This document shows, one piece after another, positions 35,281 through 48,000 of a stretch of DNA of 64,000 nucleotides. The notes under the pieces were generated by a model. That model ran no database searches, was not told the DNA's origin, and was given only the letters and a program-made list of their open reading frames with translations. The translations under genes and the position numbers were made by a program. Every line of letters begins with the position of its first letter. Positions within the stretch are counted from its first letter, which is position 1. Source of the DNA: Myoxocephalus aenaeus (taxonomy: Eukaryota > Chordata > Actinopteri > Perciformes > Cottidae); contig JBAMJR010000140.1 of the NCBI GenBank assembly GCA_038501785.1, forward strand, positions 3,854,001-3,918,000. The letters are read 5' to 3'.

Positions 35281-36888
35281 AAGTCTTGATCTTCTCATCA
35301 ACATGTGTTGACATTTGATCTTTAGGCAAGACTATATAAGTTGAATGACACCAATGTAGAACAATTTAAAGCCGTTCTATGTGTTGCTGTGTCGTGAGGT
35401 TGACTTGTGTGGTCTTGAGTGTTTCAACAGCTGGATGGATTGACATTAAAGTTGGCCCTCAGCATGATTTGTAATGCATTTGGTGATCCCTTAACTTTTC
35501 ATCTTATTAGACTCGTAATATCGCTATACTTTTCTGAGGCATTTCAAACTTTTTTCATGAACCAGTTTCTTAATAAAAGATTATTACGACATTTGTGATG
35601 CCCAACTTTGGTAATCAGTGACATTCAAGTCGATGTTGAGCAGTTGAAGACATTGCTGCTGCTGCTGCCACCAAATACAAATATTCCCCTGGAAAAAAAC
35701 TGATTTAAAATGGCCATCACACATCAAGTTTGGTGGCAAGGTCTTTTTTTTCAGATTATGTTGATGCTAGCATATATGCCACATAATATTAACATGCTCT
35801 GCGAACCCGTCAGAGGAAATCTCATAACTGTTCTAAAAGGAGATTACCAAGCAGTGAATGTCAGTACAGTAACCTTCCATCTTCTTATATTTTTGCACAC
35901 ACGCAGCCACTATCATTTGGAATATTTATGATGGAGATTCCAAATGGCAGAGTGTGTTTTCCGAGGCTAAAAGAGCAATAAACACAATGAAAATGGAATA
36001 CCATTATGCTTGAAAGAAGTTCTAAAACAAGCTACAACAAGTTCAGAAACACTACAACTTAACGCTCACTGCATTGTTTTAATGTGAGCGGTGATCACCC
36101 ACAGTATGGCTTCTTGACAACTGTAACAGTTCAGTAGGAAGTGTTGGAGCCTTATGGAGGCTCTTAAAATGAGCTTCCCTAGTTCACCCTCTCAACAATG
36201 AATAAAATAATAATAATGTATATATCTGACTCCTAAGCCTGCTGCCCCCGGGACCCGGCCCCAGATAAGCGGGCTATGCTATTCTCAAGAGATATTATAG
36301 TAGTGTGCAGTATAGCGAAATTAACTCTATCCAGAAATATGAATACAACAGTTTCAACACTAAAGTGTGCTAAAGCCAACTGACACTTCAAAGATGTCAA
36401 TAACTGCACACGACACACACAGTGTGGCACAGCAGATCTAGCGGAGTGAGGGGACAGCAAACCAGCAGCTTTCTCCAGCGAGTGCACTGGGAAAAGTATT
36501 TTCTTCTTCCGCCCAAAGTGGCAGATGGTCCCCATAATTTACTCGCCAAGGGCTTAATTTACTGGCCCTTGGCGACTGGTGAGTGTTAATTTTGGATCCT
36601 GGCGCTTCGCATTGGCTGTTCACTGTGGTGGAAATTTATCATAAGTGCTTTATTCTTAAATGTGTAGCTGAACTCTGAGAGGAGAGTTCAGTTCATCTTG
36701 ACCCAGTCTCATCGGCGCCATCCGTGTGAAGCAATAACAGGTTGATTTCGGTATTGTTTTTGTTCTTTTCGTTTTGTTTTCTTTCTGTGCCTCTCACTCT
36801 TGCTCTCAGGGCCGCAGCCAAACAACATCCTCCAGACAGCATCAAGGCTTGTCTGGAGGGAAGGAGGACACTGAGGAGGAGCAGGGGG
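35281..36888. other. No gene recognised
   Basis: No exon or element end recognised. A purine-rich stretch at about 36854-36902 leads into the LTR-like repeat that follows. Confidence 0.45.
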
Positions 36889-37118
36889 GAGGGGGGAAAG
36901 GGCAAACATTTCAATAATAATTGTTGATGTATAAAACTCATGTTGAACTATTTTTCCTGGTCAGACCTCCGAGCCATCTGTGGTGACGAGCTCTGCCCAT
37001 TCAATTGAATTATTCCAAGTTTCTGTTTAATAAATACTTAAAGACATTTAAGGGTTTCACATCGCATTTGTTTTCTCTAAAGGAGATTGATAAGGTTAAT
37101 TAAATTTCCATTACATTC
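36889..37118 (+). repeat. LTR-like direct repeat, copy 2
   Basis: Matches 31118-31340 with scattered substitutions and a few short indels. It is preceded by a G/A-rich run (gcaggggggaggggggaaagg), and the first copy also has ggggagggggtaaaagg at this point. Such a polypurine run directly before the repeat would fit a polypurine tract next to a 3' LTR. Confidence 0.7.
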
Positions 37119-38173
37119 ACATTTAAAGGAATAGTCGGAGACGTCTCTGAGATGGTGGCTGTTCCTCCTCTTCGTGTTGTTGTGGTCAGTTGCTTCCTCC
37201 TTACTGACTTTAAAAACGCCGATTAGAAGTATACCTTTTCCTGTAGTAGCATTATTTTACCAGAAGAAAAATGTCTGACTCTGATGATTATTTTAATTTG
37301 ATTAATTTGCATTAGCGTAATCATGCTGTTGATAAAGAACAGTGTTACCTGAAACGTTAGCTATTCCCTCATCTGCTCAACCTACCTTACCTGTTTATGT
37401 TCTACTTATTTAAGGGGGCACGCTCCCCTGATGAAAATTATTCATATGATGGAGCACAATGCAAATGCCACTGTTCATATACATCTTAATTATTGCATGT
37501 CTAGTTGTTCTAACTGTCTGTAAACATGCAGTGAATTATTGAAAAGGAGAATTTGAACTAGGCTTCTTGTACATTTTAGCCCACTCAGTCTGTAAATAGC
37601 TAGCCATATCGCCAGATGATATTTATTATTTACATTTTTACAGTGTGTGTTTTGAGAGAATGCGCTATAAAAAGCGCAATGTGAATGAAGCCACCTAGTT
37701 CTTTTGTTCATTCATGAAGCCCCGTAAACGTCTGCGTGGCGCATGTGTACACTGCAGCGCTTTCAGTGGACTCTTTTAATGCTTACTCAGCAATCGTCCA
37801 GTTGCTGCCACTCTGTGTTTTCCGGTGTTTCCCAAAGTGGCCCGTCTAATAAGGATGTCTCCTGTCTGTGTAATCAATGCAGTTCTTAATGTGCTTTGAC
37901 CTGCATTATTTAGCTAATATTTGTCAAACACTGAAGACGAGCTGAAGACAGGACACAACCTCTCATCAGCTGAGCGTGCTGCAAACACACACACACACAC
38001 ATACTAATTGAGTATTAACAACCAAACTCATAGTTGGCACACAACAACCTTAAAAAGTAGCTTTCTATCCAGTGGGCACAGAGGGGTAGAACATGTTGTA
38101 GCTTTGAAATGTGCACTGACGGACGGTAAAGAGACAAACTGAACGTGCCACACGTTTTACTGGAAAAACAAGA

Positions 38174-38239
<66 letters not shown>

Positions 38240-41200
38240 AACAAGTAGATAGTCGCATAAGCCTTCAATTTATTTTCTAATTTAATGAATATAAAAAAAA
38301 TTGCAAATCAAGACCCAGTTCTATTTTTCTACTTCTACAGGCTCGAAAAGATGAAATGTAGCGATCACTCTTGACCTTATTCTGGTGAAATGCATTCCCT
38401 TCCTCACATTTAAGGAATTAAACAAACCCACACTCTGGTGCACTCAGGCTCCTATCCCCCGCAGCTTGACGACGGGATATTCTCTGTGTTGATGGAGCTA
38501 TTGATCACGCACACATTAAAATGATGTCGGCAGCGGTAAATGCCAATGGTGGAGAGGTACATTAATCAAGAAATCAATGGCCCTGTCAATATGCTGCCCC
38601 GGCCCTGACAATAGATGACAGTCTAGAGGTGGAGCTTATGGTTAGCTATGCAGAGAGCATTCCACCGCTGAAAGTCCGCCCTGTCTCACCGCTGAAGCTC
38701 TGTCCTGTCCTCCTCCACCCCCAGGCATGACTTCATCATTTACTAAATCCTTTTAGGGACCGCTCAGCCCCACAACTCATTGAAGGCAGAGAGCGTGAGT
38801 GGGTCATGAGTCATGGTGGGATATGAGTAAGTTCAGTGTCAGCTTTCCTCCACTTGCGCCCCAGAGACAGTCGCCTCCACGACTGAAAGGCACACATAAG
38901 TGAAGCACTTGTTAAAGTAAAGAATCAGCTGTATAGTACAGTACAGCATGAGCTCTGGGTTTTCCTGCAGCAGGGTTGCAGTATTATGAGATGTTCACGC
39001 TTCAATAACCGCCTCATATCACAGTTTACAGTTGTATTATTAGTATTGTTCAGTTACAATGATGCTCTTTGAGCCCCGGTCACAGGTCACAAGGTACAAA
39101 TCACATGCAGGTACAAATCAAGACAAAAACATGGTATAAATCCTTTTTTTTAAATAAAAAACATGTTAGGTATCAATTTAAACATAAAAATCAGGGCTAC
39201 AATAATATATAATCCCCAATGTACAACCTCTAAACACAATTTAAACAATAAATAGGATTAGGGGTTAGGGTTAGGGTGAGGGCGTAAAGGGCTAATGGAA
39301 TAAAAACAAGAGCTTTTTTTGTTAATAATAATAATGAGAAAAGCTGATCCCCTAAAAAGGTCAGTCCAGCTTAAGTAAACCTAGGTTGACGTTTTCTCTA
39401 ACTTTAGGGCTAACCCAGCTTTACTTTCATCAGCAGGTGGCGAGCAAGAAACAGGACCGCGGCTCGAGTCTCGGGTCTCCAGCTCCAAGATTGCTTCTCC
39501 ACGACACCGGAGAACATTCAGTCTTTCCTTTCATTATTTCATTTGGCTACCACACATTTTGTGGATACTACTCCTCTGGCAAGAGTATAAAAGGAATCTT
39601 CAATCAACACAACTATCATCAGTTCATATTAAAGTCAACTTCATTTTCAGTTCAATTACTGTTTTTTCTTCTTTTTTTTTACTGGACTTATCACCATATT
39701 GAGCTCTCAGAATATTCCTTTATGTTTTTATAATGGAATTCACAATGACCGGTTTGAATCACTAGAACGCAGCACCACTTCTGATGTCTTTAAATAGAAC
39801 AAAGAGTAAAAGCCTTGTTAAAATCTAATCTGGGTTACCGGATGAAAAGACAACTCTACCTATAATGGTGCGCCAAGAAATCCAGCGTAATATAATCAAA
39901 CCGTGCCGATGGGTGCCTGTGTTTAGCCAAAGTGCCATAAGTGCTTCAACGGCACAGCCAGTACATTACCACGCCACTCCACTCGGGCCTGCAGGTTGCA
40001 TGCCATTCAATCGCAGCTCTATAGCAGTCACATATTTTCTGAGAGGGACTTGACTTTTCAGTTTTGAAGGCAATCCTTTTTCTGTCAAACATTACATGAA
40101 TATCAGTCAGTGTTTGCCACAATATTTCCTTGAGACTATGGTGGGTGGACCTTGGACCCTGGAGGTGGACGGGATGTAATGAAGCACATTAACTCAAGCA
40201 CCGCACTTGAGGACAATTTTAAGGGATGAGCCATCCCTTACTAGAGTGTTTCTATTCTATGCCACTTTGTACTTCTGGTCCACCACATCTCAGATGGAAA
40301 TATAATACTTTTAATTCACTATTATCTCCAGCTTTAATGCAAAATGTAAATTGATTAAAACATTGACGTTTTAATATACTACATATCCTTGATATTAAGT
40401 GTATGAAGTAGTTAGCGCTGCCTTTACCAGCAGCAACATTAAAGTATTGAGCACATCACTGCTTCAATAACTATACACTAATGATATAAGCCATTCGCTA
40501 TATACACTTAACACAGTGCATCTGGTTTTTTCTTTGTGCATATATGCGTGCTAGAAATTCTAATGCCATTGTGATGTCCACATCAAATAAATAAAGTCAA
40601 AGTCAAGTCAACCATGAATATATTTATTATATATTTCTAATAGGCTTTGATGACAATACTTTTGTACTTTTACTTAAGTAACATTTTGATTGCAATACTT
40701 TTACTTGTCACTGAGCTGTTAATGACTATAAATCTGGGAAATATCTGTATGGTAGACATTTAATCAACTTTCCCATTGTTTTCATTACGTAAGATCACTT
40801 TTTATATCAGCAAATACTTCCCCAATTCTTGACGGAACTGATGACATCATTTGTGAGGAAAAATAACAGGGTATTTTATTCTGAAAGAGTTCTTCGCTCA
40901 TGTCTAGACCAGAAATTGGCAGGCAATCTGACGCGAGTTTCCTCTTTGTGAATCCGTCTTTTAGCGAAAGCCACAACTTGGAACATTCCTTTTTAGAAAT
41001 GTTTTTACCCCTACTTTTTTTCGATAAGTGAATTGAATTGCAAAGACCTGGATATAATTTGACTTTAGACATAACCAATTTATCTCACACCTCAGTGCAA
41101 TCCGAGACCCTGTAATGAAAAGCCAGGCTGAGAGTCAGGATTGGCGGAGAGTGACACCTGCTTCAGTTGGTTCAAATTAGAAATGCCAAAAGAAAGGAAG

Positions 41201-41302
41201 AAACTGTCAAATAGAAATGTGTCAGACATTTTACAGGTCTAATACTCTTGTAGGCTGGAGGGTTGAGGTTTCAGTGGAAGGGTCTTACAAGTGTGATGTG
41301 CG

Positions 41303-41336
<34 letters not shown>

Positions 41337-42419
41337 GACAGGAAGCATTTCAGGATGCTCGCCTGTCACAACCCATTCTTAGCCTGTTCTAATGCTGCTC
41401 TCACAAATGTCTGAAAGTGAGAAAAACGTCCTACTCGGGGTAAATGTCTAAAACAGCTCTTTAATTCAGAGCTCCAAGAAAGTAAAGGCTGCTTTCTTTC
41501 TCAACTTTGCAGTTTCTGAAATGCATCTGATGTCAAGTGGGACACACTAAACAGGATGCAAGAGCAACTTTGTGTGAATTGATTCCTTTAATTTTTACCA
41601 AACTTTCCAACCAGATCAGATTATTGCATTATCGGCTCAATACTATTGATAGTAGTTGGAATTGTTCTTTCGCAACAAAAACGTTTCCACTGGCCGTGTC
41701 AAGTTTCTGCTGGAGAAATACTGCAGAGCTAAAAATCTATTCAAGTTCACCTTTCTGTTCTGTGCGATTCTCTGGGGAGCTGGAAAAATGTCCAGCCGGA
41801 TTGTTTGTTATTGCTTTTTCAGTCGGCTGTTACCAAAGATTTGAGTCTCCAATCGACCACTTTTCTATAAATCACAATAAACATTTAGCAGTTCAATACA
41901 GGAAACCTCAGTTAGGAGGTCAGTTAAGTGATAAAACTGCTTTATTGTTAAATAAAATAAAATAGGAGAGGACAATAGCATATAATTTACACTGTCTCCA
42001 TACTATAAAGAGAAAAACAGAGTTATTTGTCACTGTGTGTTTTTTTTGGATGCTGTGGCGAACATCAAAATCATGAGACGTTGTGATAGAGATTATCCAG
42101 AACAAATCAACCGGGCTAGCGATCGGAGTGACGAGCATAAATAAATATGATGTAAAACTAAACAACTTTTTAAAAAAGTAGCGTGGTGTAAGGAGCAAAA
42201 ATAATCACTATAAGTGCCGTTAACATTTTTAAGTCTCGTCATCTATCAAATTCCTCCTATGTTTAGCCCACGAATTCTGATACTGATCTTGTCTCATTCA
42301 ATAGACAGAGACAATAGCATAGTTCGTAAAAAACCCAAAAAATTACCACTTGTATCTCAGTTACTCACCCCGTGTTTCCTTGAACTCTTGAAGAAACCTT
42401 TTTCTGTTTTTCTCCCATG
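37119..42419. other. No gene recognised; simple repeats
   Basis: Simple repeats are (CA)n at 37984-38000, a (TA)n run of about 60 bp at 38175-38235, a TTAGGG-like trio at 39256-39284 and (AC)n at 41307-41334. An A-rich end at 40590-40605 (aataaagtcaaagtcaag) might be another retroposon tail. The open frame at 41537-41965 has no recognised domain. Confidence 0.45.
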
Positions 42420-42556
42420 CAAACATGGCAAACGACCAACCGTGAAGAGACTTGACGAATCATGTATGTCTAATGTATACACCTTCCGCCTAGAAAAATT
42501 CCTTGTTTGTGTAAACATTCCTGGCAAATAAACGGTTTCTGATTTTGATTCTGAAG
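42420..42556 (+). repeat. LINE 3' tail, second copy of the 8425-8612 type
   Basis: Contains AAATTCCTTGTTTGTGTAAA, cattcctggcaaataaac and ttctgattttgattctga, the same ordered 3' signature as at 8550-8612. The copy is short and truncated. The 5' edge is approximate. Confidence 0.6.
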
Positions 42557-44009
42557 GAAGGAAATCATGCTCTGTGCGGGACAGTATCTGCAACCAAAGA
42601 TTGTGTATGAGATACAGGAAGATTCACTCTGTAACACCACAGTACAACAGTGGGCGCCTTTGTAGTCCCAATGACACCAACAGAGTGGTAAGTCTTACTT
42701 CTAGTGGATCGTTCAATGCCAATTTCACGTTATCCCGTCAAACTTTCATTCATGTCAATCATTTAAAAGATAAAGTGTTATGGGGTGTCTGTAATATATA
42801 TGTTGCCGTAATTCCTTTTCCTACTGGTTTCTGTGCTGATAATGTCTCTAATGTCAGGCCTGGAGTGCAACATGGGAGCATCAGTTACTGCTTTCAGTGC
42901 GTTTAGGCCTTCTGGTAATTTCGGCAGGTAAATGGGGGCTGCCTTTAACAACAATGCATCTGAATATCTGTTTGCAAACTCTCACACAACTCCTGCAGTA
43001 TAAGTGAAAATACATGTGTTTGTGAAATGTGAGAATTGTCTTAGTTTTTGTAATCTTTGTGAAGTTTTCCACAATAATTGATGTACAGATGATCATTTGT
43101 GGGTGAAGTATTCCTTTGACAGTTTGTTTCATTTTCTCTCGAGGCTTGGTATCAGTGCTGGAGTTTACCTTCCCTTCTCCACCACCTTCGTCTTCTCATA
43201 TTCTCTCAAATTTAACCTGAAAACAGAAAGTTTGGCTGATTACGCCAAATTACTGGAAGTTGTTATCGCGCTGGCCCTCCCGGTGAGAGCAGCTGCTCCA
43301 CTGTCGCATTAATCCATGTCGCTTATGCAAATGTACACCCTTTTGAAAGGTTCTCCAGAAATATGATGTTATTTAGGCTGCCAATCATTGTTCATGTAAT
43401 CACGCCATCACATGTTCTTGAGGAGTTTGGATGAATGACACCTAGATCAACAGCAGCATGTAAGACTGACAGCATTAAACAATTTTTGTATGTGAAGAAA
43501 CTTTTCTTGCATTGTCGAAAATCTTGCCAAGATGTGTAATCAATAAACTAGATTAAAATTGTTTGGAGTAATGCATTTGCTCCATCAATGAGATAGTGAT
43601 TCCCCGCTGTTCAGGCTAAATGATTGGTTGAGACAGCTGGCTGTGCACAGCGACTTTTGAACGTCATCACTCTTTGTGTCAAATGCATCCATACATTTCT
43701 TATACATCTGTGAATATCGTGGGGGACCAAACCAGGATGAGGCCAGTTGGATAAAATGCTTCTATGTTTTTACGGTAGTCTTATGTTAACGTGGCTTCAG
43801 TTTTCCAGTGACAAATGTGCCCTAAACACAGCTCAGAGAGGCGTTAACATGAGGAGACATGGTGCTCCAGCATGCAGGTTCAATGGCTGTATTGATGAGG
43901 GAGAGGAAGCAGTCAACAGCTGATGGCCTCCACTTCCTGAAAATCCCATCATAACCCTGTAGCACCGAGATTGATAACTCCATGGCTTTATGCACCGAAG
44001 AGAGTCGTC
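42557..44009. other. No gene recognised
   Basis: Unique-looking sequence with short open frames only. Confidence 0.45.
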
Positions 44010-44184
44010 TTTGAGCTGACTCAGTTCACTTAGCTTTGAGCTAACTCAGTTCACTTAGCGTTGAGCTAAGTCAGTTCACTTAGCGTTGAGCTAACTCAGT
44101 TCACTTAGCTTTGAGCTAACTCAGTTCACTTAGCTTTGAGCTAACTCAGTTCACTTAGCTTTGAGCTAACTCAGTTCACTTAGC
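44010..44184 (+). repeat. 25-bp tandem repeat, 7 units
   Basis: Exactly 175 bp made of seven 25-bp units of the form TTTGAGCTAACTCAG followed by TTCACTTAGC. Variants are a G for A in unit 1 (gctgac), g for t at the first base of units 3 and 4, and one aagtc for aactc in unit 3. Each unit contains the self-complementary GAGCT(A/G)A(C)TC core. High identity points to recent expansion. Confidence 0.95.
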
Positions 44185-44264
44185 TTGTACACAAGCTTAC
44201 ATCTCCCAGCACTTTGCTTTGTGGAATCTGTTCAGGAAGAAGCCTGCGGGACTGCCAGTTCAAA

Positions 44265-44266
<2 letters not shown>

Positions 44267-44308
<42 letters not shown>
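44267..44308. repeat. (TG)n microsatellite
   Basis: About 20 TG units. Confidence 0.9.
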
Positions 44309-44310
<2 letters not shown>

Positions 44311-45012
44311 ACTCAGGGATTATACTATTTAGTTTGGACACAGTGAGTGGAATATGTGTTGCATTTCACCCCAGTATTGGTCGTCTTGCACGTTTGATCA
44401 TCGTCTGATGTCATTTAAATAATTTCAAATTCAGGGCATAGTTTGACTACAGGCTACTACACAACTCAGCTCAATGGGTTACCTCCAGAGAAATAGTGTT
44501 CTGAAGAACTCTTTTGTCATGTCAGCTTGGTCCCAAATCAACCGACGGATCTTAAAGTTGAGCAATATTTCACGATAATGTATAAAGGGTTTTTACCAAC
44601 CCACAAAGAAGTATAATCCCAAGGAACCATTTTGCATAGCAGATCATTTCAAAGTGGCATTATAAGGCTTCAACATGTCAACCATTTCATTAATAATGGT
44701 GATGTCCATCACAATGATGACAACCTGTGACGCCAAGGAAACATGCTGTACGTTTTAGTGCTCAATTAAACTTCTCTTTTTTTGTGTGTATGAAGAAGTT
44801 TTTCCGAAATGTATTTTCCCAAAATATAAATAATGGTTTTAAGGATGTTTATGGGATGGAATCAGACTGGCAGAAAAAATACAAACAAATTACTAGAGAT
44901 GCACCGAAACGATCGGCCACCAATCGAAACCGGCCGCTTGGCAGTCTCATATTTCAGTTTTTTTTCTTTACAGTTGCACATGCAGTGGTAGAGACAGTTA
45001 AGTCACAGCAAA
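44309..45012. other. No gene; possible hAT terminus fragment
   Basis: At 44893-44940 the string ctagagatgcaccgaaacgatcggcc followed by aatcgaaaccggccg resembles the end of a dispersed fish hAT family that begins tagggatgcaccgat. No opposite end or target duplication was found. The rest is unassigned. Confidence 0.35.
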
Positions 45013-45016
45013 ACAC

Positions 45017-45087
<71 letters not shown>
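45013..45087. repeat. (CA)n microsatellite
   Basis: About 75 bp of nearly perfect CA repeat, with one CG interruption near the start. Confidence 0.92.
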
Positions 45088-45088
<1 letters not shown>

Positions 45089-48000
45089 CCATTAAAAGCG
45101 GCACAATGATATATTTGACAGAATTACGAAGACCAAAACAACACAGGCCATTTAAAGAAAGAGTAGATTCTTATTTGATAAATCTACTTGACCAGCTCCT
45201 CCCAGACTATATTTCGTCCCGACACCAGTACAGATCACTGGTGTGTGTTCCGTTTCCGGCTGATACAGGCCTCGTGCTAATGCCGTGTAGATTCATCATG
45301 TGTGTTTGTCAGGCTTTTACACCGGCTCCAAGGTTGCTGCAGCCCATCTATTCTTGAAGATGCTGCTCGTCGCCTTGATAGATGAGTTACTGGCTTTTTG
45401 CTTGTCTGAGTCTTTGACGGTCATGCACTATATATCCAGGACTCTATCCAGTCTCGCACGCGGGCCCTCTAGGTCGCTGCTTGTCTGGGTTGTGGCAAAG
45501 CCTTTGTTTCCAGCAGGCTCCATGCTCAGCTCATGTGTTCAGCCTCCATCACACTGAGGCTGACCCACGTTTGTGGAGGCTTAGTGTTTCTAAATGTTTG
45601 CACGGCCTCCTTAAAGCAACACGCAGACAAAAAGTTAAACACGTTATTTTATTCCAACTATATTATTTTCCTTCTTCATAGAGAAAAAAAACCATGAGAT
45701 GAATTACAAGATTGGCCTTGAATTGGAATTTAATTATTATTAATTAACAATTGAGGTTCGCTCATTTTCTGCTCTTTTCCTGATTACTGCAGTTAAAAAG
45801 GACCGTTATAATTTCCCAGAGCCCAAGGTGGCATTCTCTTATGTTATCTAACCATCTGTACAAAAGCCAAAGATAGAAATTTTACTCAATAAATATGACA
45901 AAGAAAACATTTGAGAAGTTTTTGGCAATTATCTGTCCATTGAATCACCATCTAGTTTAGATAATCACCTAAACCTGTTATTTATATACTGGTTTATATT
46001 ATACAACCTATCTGATAGTGTTTTTGCCTCATTGTAGAGGAGTCTCTGTGTTCCCAAATCTTAGCTATTACTTTCGTGAGTACAACGTTATCATAGCCAA
46101 AACTGGCCCAAACTATGAAGCTAAGAGCCAAGTCATAATACAATCCTTTACTAATTACCTTGATTTGGACCCATGGTTACAATTACTAGTCTAATAAGGA
46201 GTGTTGCTATTGGCATTATGTGAGGCAGCTGGTACTTCCTCCCATGTGTGCTTGAGTAAGTGTGTTGGGCTTGTGTACTGTCAGGATGGCGCTCCATTGG
46301 ATTAATGGTCTTTATGTACTGAAACTAATGGAGTGGGAGATCAGTGGTCAGTAAATGTGACTTACTCCAATCAAGTGCAGGGCTTACTAACCCTGACTGC
46401 TGCATCCTACAGAGCCATAAAATCTCTTGTTTTATTTCTCTCTATCATCAAGTGACCTGCCTACACCGCCTGGTGTCAGTATTGGGCATAGAGATTTACA
46501 GCAGAGGTCAGAGAACGGATGGATGTACAGTAGACATGCAGGGTTGGGGAAGAGGAGGGAGGGCGAGAGGGAGGAGGATGTTGGGATTGCAGGGATGAAC
46601 CAACTGACTTGAAGATCATCGCCAGTTGCACAGACGTATGAATTATTGACGGCTTTCAACAGTGAAATTGTAATCGCATGTGGGTCTTTTATCACCCCTG
46701 CAAGGCAAAAGTCACACAGAGCAGAGGAGGCGAATCCAGGCCTGTTTCCATGTTGTCTTGTCAAGAAAGAGGAGGAGGTGCGCACCGAATGCAATGTTCT
46801 GCTGTCGATCCTGATCGCCATCTCCACAGCATGCGAACGCATATCATGCTCCTGGTTAACCTGGTCTCTGTTACGAAGCACTTTGGATCAGGCAGCCCTC
46901 GATAGTGGTGTCATTTACACGTTTCGGGCTGATTCACGGGCACAGCATGGAGCCCCTCCTGAAGAGTGATACTAGACCACTCGCTTGACAGAGATTGACT
47001 GCCGAACAACCAAAGTAATTGTTGCCTAGATGGCAAGCACCGTTGTCACGAACCGCCTCGACTACTCAATCTGCCGCGTGTGTGTACCGTTACCTGATTC
47101 GGTGCATTCGGTGGCCATTGGCACAGCAGGGGATGGAATTGTCTGGGGTGTTCCAATCCAGTGAATGTCAGTAAGCACGGTGGAAAATATGGGCTTGTTG
47201 TGTACCTTTAACCAAGCATAAAGATTACGGGGCCACTTATGTAAGACCCACTCAACAATTTGTATTCTTGAGAAATCTATATTGAAATCAGTCAGGTGAA
47301 CAGAACACAGAACAACAAGACAGATTGCAGAGAGAAAGGTTTGTTTGGACTAAACAGCAGCAGCCCGCTGAGTGATGTGACTGTTGAAAATCTTTATTTA
47401 GAGGAAACAGTTGTTCGTTAACCTCGCAATCCCCGCCGATTGTGATCAGCGGTGATTAATGTCCTTAAAACCTTCTTTTCAGAAACACTGCAGCGGCATG
47501 GCCTGTTATAGTTATTGATACATACGTAATTAGGGAGAATTACTGTAAGCTTTCATTCTAGATTGCATTAATATTCATTTGAACACAAGTTACCATCTGC
47601 CTCTTCTCTCAAGACATGATCACAGTGCCGAGGACTTCTTAGAACTTTCATTTTTGCCCTTAAAATTAACTCTGACAAGAAAGTCCTTGCGCAATGTACT
47701 GTATGTCTCTCAAGCTTCTTCAGAAGTTTCACTCGTCTGCCGCCATTGTCACCCTTTAAGACAATGTGAATTTCTCCACTGAAACACTCAGGCCTTTCAA
47801 AGCTGTGATACAGATTTTAATACAATCACGGGCGAGGCACCACAGATAAATCCGTTTGTATAAGTCTGATAAAGTATCTGCCCCAGCTGTCAACCTATTT
47901 CCATGACAGTTGTGTACTACCCAGGGCACGCATTATATCATTTCAATCAATCAAATCTGACATGCTTTCACTTGAAATGAAGTGAAGTCCTTGAATGGCT

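Noticed and set aside
31341..36888. Complete LTR retrotransposon between the two direct repeats
   Set aside because: No gag, protease, reverse transcriptase or integrase motif was seen, and the repeats have unlike flanks. Kept only as a finding to test.
39256..39284. Interstitial telomere sequence
   Set aside because: Only about three TTAGGG-like units, too short to claim an ancient telomere fusion.
41537..41965. 142-codon open frame
   Set aside because: No recognisable domain; composition looks like translated non-coding DNA.
44010..44184. CRISPR-like array
   Set aside because: Units are contiguous with no spacers, and the surroundings are eukaryotic; it is a plain tandem repeat.
46432..46969. 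Overlapping open frames on opposite strands
   Set aside because: They overlap each other on opposite strands without a domain in either; treated as chance.
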